Assembly: GCF_902702915.1 (NCBI RefSeq)
Contig: NZ_LR738849.1
Location: 1,984,001 to 2,048,000, forward strand
Source of the DNA: Desulfovibrio sp. 86
Lineage (GTDB): Bacteria > Desulfobacterota > Desulfovibrionia > Desulfovibrionales > Desulfovibrionaceae
Reading direction: 5' to 3'
DNA: 64,000 bases
How positions within the stretch are numbered: position 1 is the stretch's first letter; each line of letters opens with the position of its first letter. The translations under genes and the position numbers were made by a program. This document shows, in pieces, positions 1-9,639 of the stretch. A model generated the notes under the pieces. That model was not told where the DNA came from and made no database searches. It saw only the letters and a list, made by a program, of their open reading frames with translations.

Positions 1-71
1 GATTCACGGCCATAACGCAGCGCGTCCGAAGGCTCCACCTGGTCGCAGTACAACTTGGAAATGCCAATCAT
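1..71 (-). CDS. Start of a radical-SAM family protein, possibly AhbC-like (partial)
   Basis: Only the first 23 codons are inside the window. They begin at an ATG at 71 on the minus strand, with AGGA eight bases upstream. The peptide starts MIGISKLYC and continues through PSDALRYGR. From memory, this opening resembles the Desulfovibrio radical-SAM/SPASM proteins of the alternative haem pathway (AhbC/AhbD type, acting on sirohaem-derived intermediates). No iron-sulfur motif is visible because the reading frame leaves the window first. The start lies ten bases after the alaS stop on the same strand, and its ribosome site sits in that gap, so it is probably co-transcribed with alaS. That a gene starts here is fairly secure; the family name is tentative. 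Confidence 0.5.
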   Translation of the reverse strand, partial: MIGISKLYCDQVEPSDALRYGRE

Positions 72-81
72 CACACGATCC

Positions 82-2760
82 TTATTGTTCTATGCATTTT
101 TTCAGTATGGCAAAGGCCTCGTCCAGACCTTCGGGCTGAGTGCCGCCCGCCTGGGCCAGATCCGGCCTGCCGCCGCCAGCGCCGCCGCAGGGTGCGGCCA
201 CAGGCTTGATAAGGGCGGGCGCCGTAAATCTGCCGTGCAGATCCTTGGAGACATAAATAAGCATGCCCACCTTGCCTTCTTCCACCGTGGCGAGGCAGGC
301 CACCGCATTTTCAGAAAGGCGCGAGCGTACGTCGTCCATAACTTCACGCAGGGCCTTGACGGGCACATTGTCCAGCCGGGCGGCCAACAGGCGCACGCCG
401 TTGACGTCCTGGGCACGGGCGGCCAGTTCCGCGCCGGAAGCCGGAGCGGCCGAGGCTTTTTCCGAGGCTTTGCGCAGCTTTTTCACCTCGGCGTACAGGG
501 CCTGCACGCGCTCGGCAAGCTGGCCGGGCCTGGCCTTGAGCAGGGCGGAAAGACCGTCCAGCTCGGCGCGCTGCTCCACGGCATGCCCGTAGGCGTTCCA
601 GCCTGTGACGGCCTCAATGCGGCGGGTGCCGGCGGCAACGCCGCTTTCGCTCACAATGAGAAAGCCCCCGGCTTCGCCCGTGCGGGACAGATGCGTTCCG
701 CCGCACAGTTCTACGGACTCAGGGTCGCACGTTTCAGCGCCTGAAACTGTGAGCACGCGCACAGTTTCACCATATTTTTCATTAAACAGCGCCATGGCTC
801 CGGAGGCCACGGCATCGGCCATGGCCATTTCTTTGGCGGAAACTTCAAGATCGGCCATAATGGCGGCGTTGACCTGACGTTCAACAGCGGCAAGCTCTTC
901 GGGGGTCAGGGCCGCGATATGGGAAAAGTCGAAGCGCAGGCGGCTGCCGTCCACCAGAGAACCGGCCTGCTTGACGTGCGTGCCCAGCACCCGGCGCAGG
1001 GCCGCGTGCAGCAGATGGGTGCAGGTATGGTTGCGGGCAGTGGCCTTGCGTTCATCGGGATCGACCGCCAGGCGCACTTCCTTGCCCTGCAGCAGTTCGC
1101 CCCTGGTGATCTCCACTTCATGCACCAGCAACTGGGGAGTGGGCTTGTGGGTGGTGACGACCCTGGCCTCGCCGGAGGTGGCGCTCATGAGGCCCGTGTC
1201 GCCCGCCTGACCGCCGCCCTCGCCATAGAAGGGCGTGGCCTCGGTAACGGCGTAGCCGCTCTCGCCCTCGCCAAGCACGTCCACGGGCTGGCCGGAGGCA
1301 TTGAGCAGCACGGTGACGACGCTTTGGGCCGTCAAGCCGTCATAGCCCACAAAGCGGCTTTGCGCGCCGCCGTCCGCAAGGGCTTTAAAGGGATTGTCCC
1401 CATTGTCGCCCTGGCCGAGCAGCCCGCCTTTTTTCTGGTGTTCGCGGGCGCGCTGGCGCTGCTCCTGCATGTATTTTTCAAAGCCCTGGGCATCGGCGCT
1501 GAAGCCGCGCTTTTCGGCCACGTCGGTCACGATGTCCAGCGGGAAGCCGTACGTGTCGTACAGCTTGAAGCAGAAATCGCCGGGAATGAGGCTCTTGCCC
1601 TGCGCCTTGAGGGAGGCCAGTTCTTCGTCAAGCAGATCCAGGCCCTTCTTGAGCGTCAGGGAGAAGCGCTGTTCTTCCTCGAACACGGCGCGGTCGATGA
1701 AGTCGGCGCTTTCCACCAGTTCGGGATAGGCGTCGCCCATAACTTCGGTGACCTTGCGGGCCACCTTGTGCATAAAGGGTTCGTTGACGCCCATGAGGGT
1801 GGCGAAGCGCAGGGCGCGGCGGATGAGGCGGCGCAGCACGTAGCCCCTGTTTTCGTTGGAGGGCAGCACACCGCCCGCAATAAGGAAGGCGGCGGCGCGG
1901 CTGTGGTCGGCGATGACGCGCAGGGCCGTGTCCACATCGTTGGTGTCCGGGGCGCTGAAACTGTATTTCACGCCGGCAAGACCGGCCGCGAACTGGATGA
2001 TGTCCTGGAACAGGTCGCAGTCAAAGTTGGAGCGTTTGCCCTGGGCAACGGCGGCCATGCGCTCAAGACCCATGCCCGTGTCGATGTTGGGATTGGCCAG
2101 AAGGGTGCGGGCGCCGTCGGCGCTCTGGTCGAACTGGGTGAACACGAGGTTCCAGATTTCAAGAAAGCGGTCGCAGTCGCACACGCCGATGCCGCAGTCG
2201 GGGCCGCAGGACATGTCTTCGCCCTGGTCCACGTAAATTTCGGAACAGGGGCCGCAGGGGCCGGTATCGCCCATGGTCCAGAAGTTGTCCTTCTCGCCCA
2301 TGCGCACGATGCGTTCGGCGGGCAGCTGGGCAATCTCGGCCCAGAGATCTGCGGCGTCATCGTCTTCACGAAAGACCGTGACCCACAGTTTGTCCTTGGA
2401 GAGTCCCAGTTCCTTGGTCACGAACTCCCATGCCCAGGTGATGGCTTCGCGCTTGAAATAGTCGCCAAAGGAAAAGTTGCCGAGCATCTCGAAAAACGTG
2501 TGGTGGCGCGCGGTGCGGCCCACGTTTTCAAGGTCGTTGTGTTTGCCCGAAACGCGCAGGCATTTCTGGCAGGTGGTTGCGCGTGAGTAGGAGCGCTTTT
2601 CTTCGCCAAGAAAGAGTTTTTTGAACTGCACCATGCCGGAGTTGGCAAAAAGCAGCGAAGGATCGTTGGGCGGAATAATAGGCCCGGAAGCAACGATTTC
2701 ATGCTGGTGACGGTGAAAAAACTCAAGGTAGCGGCGGCGTATTTCTTTAGCGGTGAGCAT
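82..2760 (-). CDS. alaS: Alanyl-tRNA synthetase
   Basis: Charges tRNA-Ala with alanine in the cytoplasm and clears mischarged serine or glycine. The 892 residues are close to the usual length of about 875. The class II catalytic core is at the N terminus, with the [19 protein letters not shown] block at 82-100 and a GMGLER motif near 229-234. The editing domain has the paired zinc ligands H578-x3-H582 and C686-x3-H690. The C-terminal DHHA1/C-Ala domain carries the glycine-rich run followed by RPDLAQAGG near 860. The start has an AGGAG-like ribosome site on the minus strand. recA lies upstream on the same strand, separated by about 750 bp of repeat-rich DNA, and a radical-SAM gene follows directly. 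Confidence 0.98.
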   Translation of the reverse strand: MLTAKEIRRRYLEFFHRHQHEIVASGPIIPPNDPSLLFANSGMVQFKKLFLGEEKRSYSRATTCQKCLRVSGKHNDLENVGRTARHHTFFEMLGNFSFGDYFKREAITWAWEFVTKELGLSKDKLWVTVFREDDDAADLWAEIAQLPAERIVRMGEKDNFWTMGDTGPCGPCSEIYVDQGEDMSCGPDCGIGVCDCDRFLEIWNLVFTQFDQSADGARTLLANPNIDTGMGLERMAAVAQGKRSNFDCDLFQDIIQFAAGLAGVKYSFSAPDTNDVDTALRVIADHSRAAAFLIAGGVLPSNENRGYVLRRLIRRALRFATLMGVNEPFMHKVARKVTEVMGDAYPELVESADFIDRAVFEEEQRFSLTLKKGLDLLDEELASLKAQGKSLIPGDFCFKLYDTYGFPLDIVTDVAEKRGFSADAQGFEKYMQEQRQRAREHQKKGGLLGQGDNGDNPFKALADGGAQSRFVGYDGLTAQSVVTVLLNASGQPVDVLGEGESGYAVTEATPFYGEGGGQAGDTGLMSATSGEARVVTTHKPTPQLLVHEVEITRGELLQGKEVRLAVDPDERKATARNHTCTHLLHAALRRVLGTHVKQAGSLVDGSRLRFDFSHIAALTPEELAAVERQVNAAIMADLEVSAKEMAMADAVASGAMALFNEKYGETVRVLTVSGAETCDPESVELCGGTHLSRTGEAGGFLIVSESGVAAGTRRIEAVTGWNAYGHAVEQRAELDGLSALLKARPGQLAERVQALYAEVKKLRKASEKASAAPASGAELAARAQDVNGVRLLAARLDNVPVKALREVMDDVRSRLSENAVACLATVEEGKVGMLIYVSKDLHGRFTAPALIKPVAAPCGGAGGGRPDLAQAGGTQPEGLDEAFAILKKCIEQ

Positions 2761-3364
2761 AGGGGCTCCTGGTGAAGGCTGCTCGGTGTGACCCCCGCCG
2801 TACAGTGGGGGGGCGTGTTCTTGCCGTAACGGGTCACGGTCACGGACGCTCAGCCCGCAGCGGCGCGGTCTGACATGCCGGACTGTAGAGCATTTTCTCT
2901 TTGAAATTGCTCTGGCGACTGTGTGAGCAGTCGCCCGCTGCGAAGGCGTAAACGCAATTGATTTGTGCGGTTAAGCGCCGAAGCGAGCGTGTATTCACTT
3001 TTGAAATGTGAAGCATTTCAAAAGTGTTCTGCTCTGGAAGAGCAGGGTAACATTGAAAATGTCTGTTGCTCTGCGCGGATTTCTGTAAAATTCGCGCCAC
3101 GAAATACTTGTAGGGCGAACGTGCTTCGTCGATGCGACGAAGCACGTTGCGGACGAAGACATTGAAGCTTCGCCCATGCGACAAAAGCTGAACCGTGTGC
3201 CTGGGGAAACAGCGCCTGAAAACAGTGTGTGTCGCAACACAACGTCATCTCTGCGACCGTGGCCGCCGTGCGCAGGCCCCTTTGGCGACAATCGCCGCAA
3301 ATTAGCGGATGAAGACTGGGACGCTTCGTCCGCCCGGTGAGCATTACAGCGTTAAATGTTCTAG
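2761..3364. repeat. Gene-free alaS-recA spacer built of palindromic repeats
   Basis: No convincing gene is present. A TAGAGCATTTT terminus at 2886-2896 matches the MITE-like element at 32577, and a degenerate matching end (TAAATGTTCTA) lies at 3353-3363, so 2886-3363 may be one large, decayed copy. Inside are two strong palindromes. The first has 13-base perfect arms, CACTTTTGAAATG at 2996-3008 and its complement at 3014-3026. The second has 12-base perfect arms, CGTGCTTCGTCG at 3120-3131 and 3135-3146, with a 3-base loop. Many Desulfovibrio genomes have little between recA and alaS, so I infer that the repeats have expanded this gap. Confidence 0.6.
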
Positions 3365-3515
3365 GGAAGCACTGATTAAAGAGCCTCCCGGAAACGCGCA
3401 GGTATTTCCTTTGGCAAGGCGCGCTCCTTTTTTGAAGCAGGAGTGGACTCTTCCGTCCTCGACTGTTTCAAAAAAAGTGAAGCACGTCCGCCAAACGGAA
3501 TACATCCGCGTTTCC
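3365..3515 (-). repeat. 151-bp hairpin element, copy 1, abutting the recA stop codon
   Basis: In the recA reading direction the element starts at the base directly after the TAA stop (3516-3518). It has outer inverted arms of 26 bases: 3490-3515 pairs with 3391-3416 at about 22 of 26 positions. An inner pair of arms is built around TTGAAACAG and CTGCTTCAA. A second copy of exactly 151 bp lies at 26293-26443 in the opposite chromosomal orientation but in the same orientation relative to its upstream gene. It will be transcribed as the recA 3' untranslated region, so it could be a structured RNA as well as a MITE-like insertion. No U-run typical of an intrinsic terminator follows the fold. Confidence 0.8.
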
Positions 3516-4598
<1,083 letters not shown>

Positions 4599-4637
4599 AG
4601 CTTTTATGCTCCGGGTAAAGATATCTTCAAGCACATC

Positions 4638-4666
4638 ATTATAGCAAAGGCCCGGACGCAAGGCAA
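4638..4666 (-). promoter_or_regulatory. Likely sigma70-type promoter of recA
   Basis: On the minus strand this reads TTGCCT, a 17-base spacer, then a perfect TATAAT. Transcription would start near 4631, giving a leader of about 33 bases before the recA ATG at 4598. Confidence 0.65.
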
Positions 4667-4720
4667 ATGCCCTTGCGCCAGCGGCCCGGTATGCCGTCCC
4701 GCTGCGGCGCGCCATGGAAA

Positions 4721-4840
4721 CATTTAACACCTGAAACGCTCATGTACGGCAGGCAAAAGCCGGCCTACTCGCATTTCGTGGCAAGGATTTTAGAAAAATC
4801 CTTGCAGAGCAGGTAACTTATTTCATTCGTAAACTGCTCT
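4721..4840 (+). repeat. 120-bp intergenic repeat, copy 1
   Basis: This segment aligns over its full length (with small shifts), at roughly three quarters identity, to 48099-48218, which is also 120 bp and in the same orientation. Shared blocks include TACGGCAGGCAAA, GCATTTCG, CAAGGATTTT and TTTCATTCGTAAACTGCTC. It lies between the divergent recA and PP-loop genes and shows no coding potential. The rest of the gap (4599-4720 and 4841-4997) holds the recA promoter and nothing else I can identify. Confidence 0.75.
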
Positions 4841-4997
4841 CGCGCGCGTGTCGCAAGCGTGGAGAAATGTATCCGCAACCGTGGCGTGCTCTGGTGGATG
4901 CGTATTGTTAACTATAATTCTTGATAATGCGTCTGGCAAGAAATTTCCCCTACCCGCCTCTTGCGCAGAGCGGCTTGTCTGGCATACAAGCGCGGTC

Positions 4998-6116
4998 ATG
5001 AGCAATCAGCCAGACATCATCGTGCTTTTTTCCGGCGGCCTGGACAGCATCCTGGCGGCCAAGGTATTGGAACAACAGGGACTTGCCGTCCGCTGCATCC
5101 ATTTTATCACGCCCTTTTTCGGCTCTGCCAAGGCCGTGCCCTACTGGCGCAAGATCTATGGACTGGACATCGTGAGCCAGGACGTGGGCGAAGAATTTGC
5201 GCAAATGCTGCGCCAGCGGCCGGAGCATGGCTTCGGCAAGGTCATGAACCCCTGCGTGGACTGCAAGATACTGCTGTTGCGCAAGGCGCGTCTCTATATG
5301 GAGTCAGTGGGGGCCAAGGGGCTCGCCACGGGCGAGGTGTTGGGGCAGCGGCCCATGTCGCAACGACGCGACACGCTGCACCTTATCATGCGCGATGCCG
5401 GAGTCAGCGGTATCTTGCTGCGGCCCCTCTGCGCCGCGCATTTGCCGGTGACGCAAATGGAAGAAAGCGGCCTTGTGGACCGCACCCGCCTGTTGAGCTT
5501 TTCTGGCCGGGGTCGCCGCGATCAGCTTGATCTGGCGGCGGAACTGGGCGTTACGGAGATCCCCACCCCCGGCGGCGGTTGCCGCCTGACGGAAAAAGAA
5601 AACGCCCGCCGGTACTGGACCGTCCTCACCTTGCTGCCCCAGGCTGGCGACAGGGACTTTACCCTGGCCAATCTTGGCCGCCAGTTCTGGCATCACGAAG
5701 GCGAGAACCATTACTGGCTCTGCATCGGCCGCAACAGCGCGGACAACGACAAGCTGGCCGCAGCCATGCAGCCTGACGACATGCTGCTGCGCCTGCGCGA
5801 CCTGGCCGGGCCCATGGCTCTGGCCCGCAGCGGCGCGGACTGGCCCCGCCACGTGCTTGAGAGCGCTGCGGCCCACGCGGCCTCCTATGCGCCCAAGGCC
5901 GTGGCAGCTGGCGGCCCTGTGGCTGTGCGTGCGCGGCAGGGGCAGGCCGAGGGCGACGCGGCCTTTGAGATGGACGTGACGCCGCAACGAGTGGGAGAGG
6001 CCTGGGGCGAAGCGCTCTGGGACGATGTGAAGGCTGTTATCAGGGCCGAAGCCAGGGAACGCCTTGCCGCGACACTGCATGGCAAACACAAGCCCGGCCC
6101 GGAAGATGCGGAATAA
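4998..6116 (+). CDS. PP-loop ATPase of the MnmA/ThiI-like type with an NFACT-R-like C-terminal domain
   Basis: The N-terminal half is a PP-loop ATPase with SGGLDS near residues 13-18 and an MnmA-like NPCVDCK block near 83-89. These features suggest adenylation and thiolation of tRNA. The C-terminal part contains a segment reading GENHYWLCIGRNSADNDKL near 235-253. This fits the pattern of the NFACT-R RNA-binding domain, which is known to occur fused to ThiI-like PP-loop enzymes. The ATG at 4998 is chosen because family similarity begins directly after it; an upstream extension to 4848 is open but unconvincing, and there is no strong ribosome site. It is not a standard MnmA: it is a different length and lacks the usual second catalytic cysteine context. 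The exact tRNA modification is unknown. Confidence 0.7.
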   Translation: MSNQPDIIVLFSGGLDSILAAKVLEQQGLAVRCIHFITPFFGSAKAVPYWRKIYGLDIVSQDVGEEFAQMLRQRPEHGFGKVMNPCVDCKILLLRKARLYMESVGAKGLATGEVLGQRPMSQRRDTLHLIMRDAGVSGILLRPLCAAHLPVTQMEESGLVDRTRLLSFSGRGRRDQLDLAAELGVTEIPTPGGGCRLTEKENARRYWTVLTLLPQAGDRDFTLANLGRQFWHHEGENHYWLCIGRNSADNDKLAAAMQPDDMLLRLRDLAGPMALARSGADWPRHVLESAAAHAASYAPKAVAAGGPVAVRARQGQAEGDAAFEMDVTPQRVGEAWGEALWDDVKAVIRAEARERLAATLHGKHKPGPEDAE

Positions 6117-6249
6117 GCTGCCGCCATACTGCGAAAGGCGTCAATAAAGGTATAGGGTCTGCTTTACAAAGATAGGGCTTGAAGATATATGTATCCATTG
6201 CGTTAATAGTTTGTGTTTACGCCCCCAGCGGCGTCCGCCGGAGGATTAC

Positions 6250-6612
6250 ATGGATCATAAGGACTTGGAATATTTTCGCAAACTTCTTTCAGAGATGCTT
6301 GAAGAAGCCCAGCAAAAGGGCGACAGCACCATTGAAGAACTTACCGACAGCAATGAAGTTTTTGCTGACCCTGCCGACAGGGCCACAGCAGAGTCTGATC
6401 GCGCCTTTACCCTGCGCATCCGTGACCGGGAGCGCCGCCTTATACGCAAAATCCAGGCAGCGCTGACGCGTATCGATGACGGAACGTATGGCATCTGCGA
6501 GGATTGCGGCGACGACATCAGTATTCCGCGACTCAAGGCCCGTCCTGTGACGCGGCTGTGCATCAACTGCAAAGCCAAGCAGGAAGAGGACGAACACCTG
6601 AGAGGCGACTGA
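6250..6612 (+). CDS. dksA: DksA/TraR-family zinc-finger transcription factor
   Basis: Binds the RNA polymerase secondary channel and potentiates (p)ppGpp control of rRNA and amino-acid promoters. The 120-residue protein has an N-terminal coiled-coil half. Its C4 zinc finger is C-E-D-C near 87-90 and C-I-N-C near 108-111. A DPADRATAESD stretch lies at the coiled-coil tip region. The ATG at 6250 follows a strong GGAGG six bases upstream, which rules out the longer reading from 6211. It sits between two translation-related genes on the same strand. DksA itself is likely, but the family has short paralogues in Desulfovibrio, so the symbol carries some doubt. Confidence 0.85.
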   Translation: MDHKDLEYFRKLLSEMLEEAQQKGDSTIEELTDSNEVFADPADRATAESDRAFTLRIRDRERRLIRKIQAALTRIDDGTYGICEDCGDDISIPRLKARPVTRLCINCKAKQEEDEHLRGD

Positions 6613-7043
6613 GGCGCTGCCCGCAGCGGCCCGTGGTCGCCAGCGGATCATGTCGCCGCCCGTTTTGTGCCGGACGGCTCCCACCCAGCTTCGCAGCCGG
6701 GGCCGGGGCTCAGCCGGGCCAGCCGAGGCCAGAGATTCAGCCGGGAACCCCGGATGACCGATGGAACTGCCGCCGGGGTTCTTCAAAAAAACCTGGCAAT
6801 GCGCGCGGCTGCACGTCTGGCAAAACCGGGTTTTACATACACGGCCACAGAAGCAGGAGCAATTTTTGCGCCTTCCTGATTCAGCCATGCCGTTTTCGCC
6901 CGGAGGGCCGCGCCTGTAACGAGGGCGCGGCCCGGGCTTATTATATGGGGCACTGCGCTGTTCTTGACGCCCCGCTCTTGCACCGCGCCCCGGCGACACG
7001 GGATGCGCGCAAATTGGTCTTCAGCACTGAAGGCATAAGCTTT
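6613..7043 (+). other. dksA-rqcH spacer with a perfect hairpin
   Basis: No convincing gene. A perfect 9-bp stem, GGCCGCGCC at 6906-6914 with its complement at 6924-6932 and a 9-base loop, is followed by an AT-rich stretch but no T-run. A canonical terminator closes the region at 7044-7065. The roughly 100 bases between the two structures could form a small RNA, but I recognise no known RNA family. Confidence 0.4.
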
Positions 7044-7065
7044 CCCGCCCTCAGGCGGGTTTTTT
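7044..7065 (+). terminator. Intrinsic terminator upstream of the NFACT gene
   Basis: Stem CCCGCC/GGCGGG with a CTCA loop and six T residues. It ends only seven bases before the next start codon, so the NFACT gene either has a promoter very close by or is expressed by readthrough or attenuation. Confidence 0.8.
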
Positions 7066-7072
7066 CATACCT

Positions 7073-8974
7073 ATGGACGCACATCTTTTTCGCCGCCTTT
7101 GTGAAGACCTGACGCCCCAGCTTACCGGGGCGCGGATTGAAAAATTGCAGGAACCGGCTCCGGGGCTACTGGCGCTCACCTGGTATGGCGGCGGTCGCAA
7201 GCGCCAGCTGTGCCTGCGGTACGCCCGCAAGGAGCCTTTCTGCTTTTTGAGCGCCAGCCGCATCACAGCGGGCAAAGCGCCTTCGGCCCAGATCATGCGC
7301 CTGAGAAAATACGCGTCCGGTCGGCGCATAGCGTCCTGTGTGGTCAGGTTTTGCGATCGGCAGCTCTGGCTGCTGCTGGCCGGAGGCGACAGCGCGCTGA
7401 TGGCGGATTCGGGCGGCAAAGGTTCTGCCGCTGAAGCGTCGCGGCTCGCCTGGCTTTTGCTGGATCTGCGGGAAGGGCCGTCCCTGCATTTTTTGTCCGA
7501 AGACGAAGCGCCGGAAGAGGAAGCCCCCGACTGGCCCGGGCCGGACACTTTGGCCCAGGCCCTGCAGGACTGGCGCGCGTGGTCCGTACTCACTCCGGCC
7601 CTGCGGCGCACCCTGACCTGCCTGGAAGAGCCTGAGCAATGGGCCCTGGTGGAAGACTTGCGGGCTGGCGGCGGCGACGTGTTCTGTTACGGTCCGGCAC
7701 TGCCGGAAGCGGCAGAGATTTCGGTGGATGGCGCAGACGGCCAGTTCACGGGTGGGCAGTTTCCGGGCTGGCAGCTTCCGGGCGGGCAGTTCCCCGACGC
7801 CCAGTTTTCGGGCATGGCCCCTGCCGTGGATGCGGCGGCTCCCGCCAGTTCCGGACTTTTCGCTGGCCGCGCCTCTAGCTCCATACGGGCCATCCATTCC
7901 ATTCGGGCCGTCAGCGCATGGCCCTTGCCGCCGCAGCAGCGCGCGGCCCTGCTGACAGATGATGAACGGGCGTCCGGCCTTGTACTGCGTGAAGAGTGCG
8001 GCGCGGATGTGTTGGGCCTCACGGAAAAAGCCGGGCAGGACATGGTGCTGGCGCGGCTCGCTGGCGAGCAGGCAAGGGAGGCGGCCCTGCCGCTGGACAG
8101 GCGCGGGCGCAAGCTCGCAAAGCTGCTGGACAAGTTGCGTGAAGAAGAGCGCCGCCTCACGGGCATGACCGAAGCGCAGGCCGACGCGCTGGCGCTTCAG
8201 GAAAACCTGTGGCAATGGCCTGCGGAATACCGGGCGCTCAGCGTTACGGTGGCTGCGGGCGCGCACGGCCCTGCTCGCGAAATACGTCTGGACCCACGGC
8301 GCAACGTGCGCGAGGAAATGGCGCGGCTTTTTCATACGGCCCGTCGCGGCTGGCGCGGTCTGGAGCATCTGGTGCAGCGACGCGGGGCGCTGGAGCAGGA
8401 AATGGCGGCCATAGCCCGCGCCCGGCGCGACAGCCTACTTGGCGCAGGCAGTACCCAGACAGGTGGCGGCCAGACCCTTTCGGGCCAGGCAATCTCTGGC
8501 CAAACAACCTCTGGCAAGGCAGGCAGCGGCAAGGCGGGCGGGGCCGGACCCCTCGCTGGCGCAGCTGCGGGCATGCCCACGGCTTTGCCCAAGAATGTGC
8601 AGCTTTTCATCAGCTCGGACGGCTTTGCCCTGTTGCGCGGGCGTGACGCCAAGGGCAATCTTGCGGCCCGCAAACTGGCTGCCCCCCACGATATCTGGCT
8701 GCATGCCGAAAACGGGCCGGGCTCGCACGTCATCATACGGCGCACCCACGGCGGTCAGGACGTGCCTGTCAGCACGCTGGACGAGGCCGGATCCCTGGCG
8801 GCCAGCAAAAGCTGGCAAAAGGATGCGGCCCGCGCCCGCATCCAGTACGCCGAGGTGCGTCACGTCAAGCCCATGCGCAATGCCCTGGCGGGCACCGTGC
8901 GCATAGACAAGGTGCTGGCCTCGCGCGAAGTGCCTGTGGACGCCACCCTGGAGGAAAAACTGCTGCCGGAGTAG
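7073..8974 (+). CDS. rqcH: NFACT-family ribosome quality control protein (Rqc2/RqcH type)
   Basis: RqcH binds stalled 50S-peptidyl-tRNA complexes and adds C-terminal alanine tails that mark the chain for degradation. The 633 residues show the NFACT-N start (MDAHLFRRLC), the D-R pair at 95-96 that corresponds by position to residues needed for tailing in Bacillus RqcH, a helical middle region, and a clear NFACT-R domain from about 505 (VQLFISSDGF, then DIWLHAENGPGSHVII). Two low-complexity tracts interrupt it: five 15-bp repeats encoding GQFPG-like units at residues 223-247, and five more encoding GQTLS/GKAGS-like units at about 466-490. Its neighbours are dksA and a PP-loop protein with a second NFACT-R-like domain. 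Confidence 0.85.
   Translation: MDAHLFRRLCEDLTPQLTGARIEKLQEPAPGLLALTWYGGGRKRQLCLRYARKEPFCFLSASRITAGKAPSAQIMRLRKYASGRRIASCVVRFCDRQLWLLLAGGDSALMADSGGKGSAAEASRLAWLLLDLREGPSLHFLSEDEAPEEEAPDWPGPDTLAQALQDWRAWSVLTPALRRTLTCLEEPEQWALVEDLRAGGGDVFCYGPALPEAAEISVDGADGQFTGGQFPGWQLPGGQFPDAQFSGMAPAVDAAAPASSGLFAGRASSSIRAIHSIRAVSAWPLPPQQRAALLTDDERASGLVLREECGADVLGLTEKAGQDMVLARLAGEQAREAALPLDRRGRKLAKLLDKLREEERRLTGMTEAQADALALQENLWQWPAEYRALSVTVAAGAHGPAREIRLDPRRNVREEMARLFHTARRGWRGLEHLVQRRGALEQEMAAIARARRDSLLGAGSTQTGGGQTLSGQAISGQTTSGKAGSGKAGGAGPLAGAAAGMPTALPKNVQLFISSDGFALLRGRDAKGNLAARKLAAPHDIWLHAENGPGSHVIIRRTHGGQDVPVSTLDEAGSLAASKSWQKDAARARIQYAEVRHVKPMRNALAGTVRIDKVLASREVPVDATLEEKLLPE
7739..7813 (+). repeat. In-frame 15-bp tandem repeat, five units, in rqcH
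   Basis: Units at 7739, 7754, 7769, 7784 and 7799 encode GQFTG, GQFPG, WQLPG, GQFPD and AQFSG. The 15-bp period keeps the frame. Confidence 0.9.
8468..8542 (+). repeat. Second in-frame 15-bp tandem repeat, five units, in rqcH
   Basis: Units at 8468, 8483, 8498, 8513 and 8528 encode GQTLS, GQAIS, GQTTS, GKAGS and GKAGG, just before the NFACT-R domain. They appear to form a flexible linker. Confidence 0.9.
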
Positions 8975-9639
8975 AGCGGGCGGCAGCAGCGTGAGCGTTA
9001 TATCTCCTGCCCTGCTGGCATCAGGCCTGCTGGCGTCAAATTGGCTTCAACGCTCCGGCGTCACGCGCTGGGTATTATCGGTACAGCGTATTTTCGGTGA
9101 AAAGCCCATGGCAGGGTACTCCTCAAAGATATTGCCAGCATTGGCGGCAAGATGCAGAGCCAGGTTGCGCGCTTGATGGCAACGCTCCACTTCCATCAGC
9201 GTGGCGCTTCCCCCCGTTTTTTTCAAGGACGACCTTTGAGAACGAATTGAAGCTATCCCTGTTTATTCCATATAAAATTTCCTCCTGGCATTGGCGTTGC
9301 TGCTGCTTTATTGCGAGCTGCAAAGGCATTTTTTGGCACTTGAAGAACTTACTTTTTTGTTTTAGCTAGTTAATAACGTGAACCGATAAGTAATGCCTTT
9401 TGATACGCGTCTTTTCGATGAACTCCTTCCAACATCATTTCTATTCAATATAATCAGCTGGTTAAGTCGTTAAATATGCTTCTGTGAGAATCCACAAGGA
9501 TTACGCCATTCACTTGTCATATGATCAGCCTGAAGAGCAGTTGCGCCGGTGTTTGCCACCGTGATATTCTAAAAAATGAAATGAAAACATTGGCCTAGAG
9601 ATAACATTTTTGCACATCCTCAACAGGAGTGAATATCTG
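8975..9639 (+). other. Spacer before the ABC importer genes
   Basis: About 665 bp without a credible gene. It becomes markedly AT-rich from about 9240. It holds the promoter candidate at 9247-9276 and the GGAG ribosome site at 9625-9628 of the binding-protein gene. No riboswitch or clear operator was recognised. Confidence 0.5.
9247..9276 (+). promoter_or_regulatory. Candidate sigma70 promoter for the ABC importer operon
   Basis: TTGAAG, an 18-base spacer and TATAAA in an AT-rich block. It lies about 360 bp upstream of the start codon, so a long leader would result; a closer promoter may exist. Confidence 0.4.

Noticed and set aside
919..2586. Open frame of 555 codons antisense to alaS
   Set aside because: Shadow frame; composition biased and no motif.
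4599..4730. N-terminal extension of recA by 44 codons
   Set aside because: It lacks family similarity and would be translated from the promoter region; a TATAAT lies inside it.
6906..6932. 6S RNA or SRP RNA between dksA and rqcH
   Set aside because: A strong hairpin is present, but none of the conserved SRP or RNase P motifs could be found, and 6S cannot be judged by eye.
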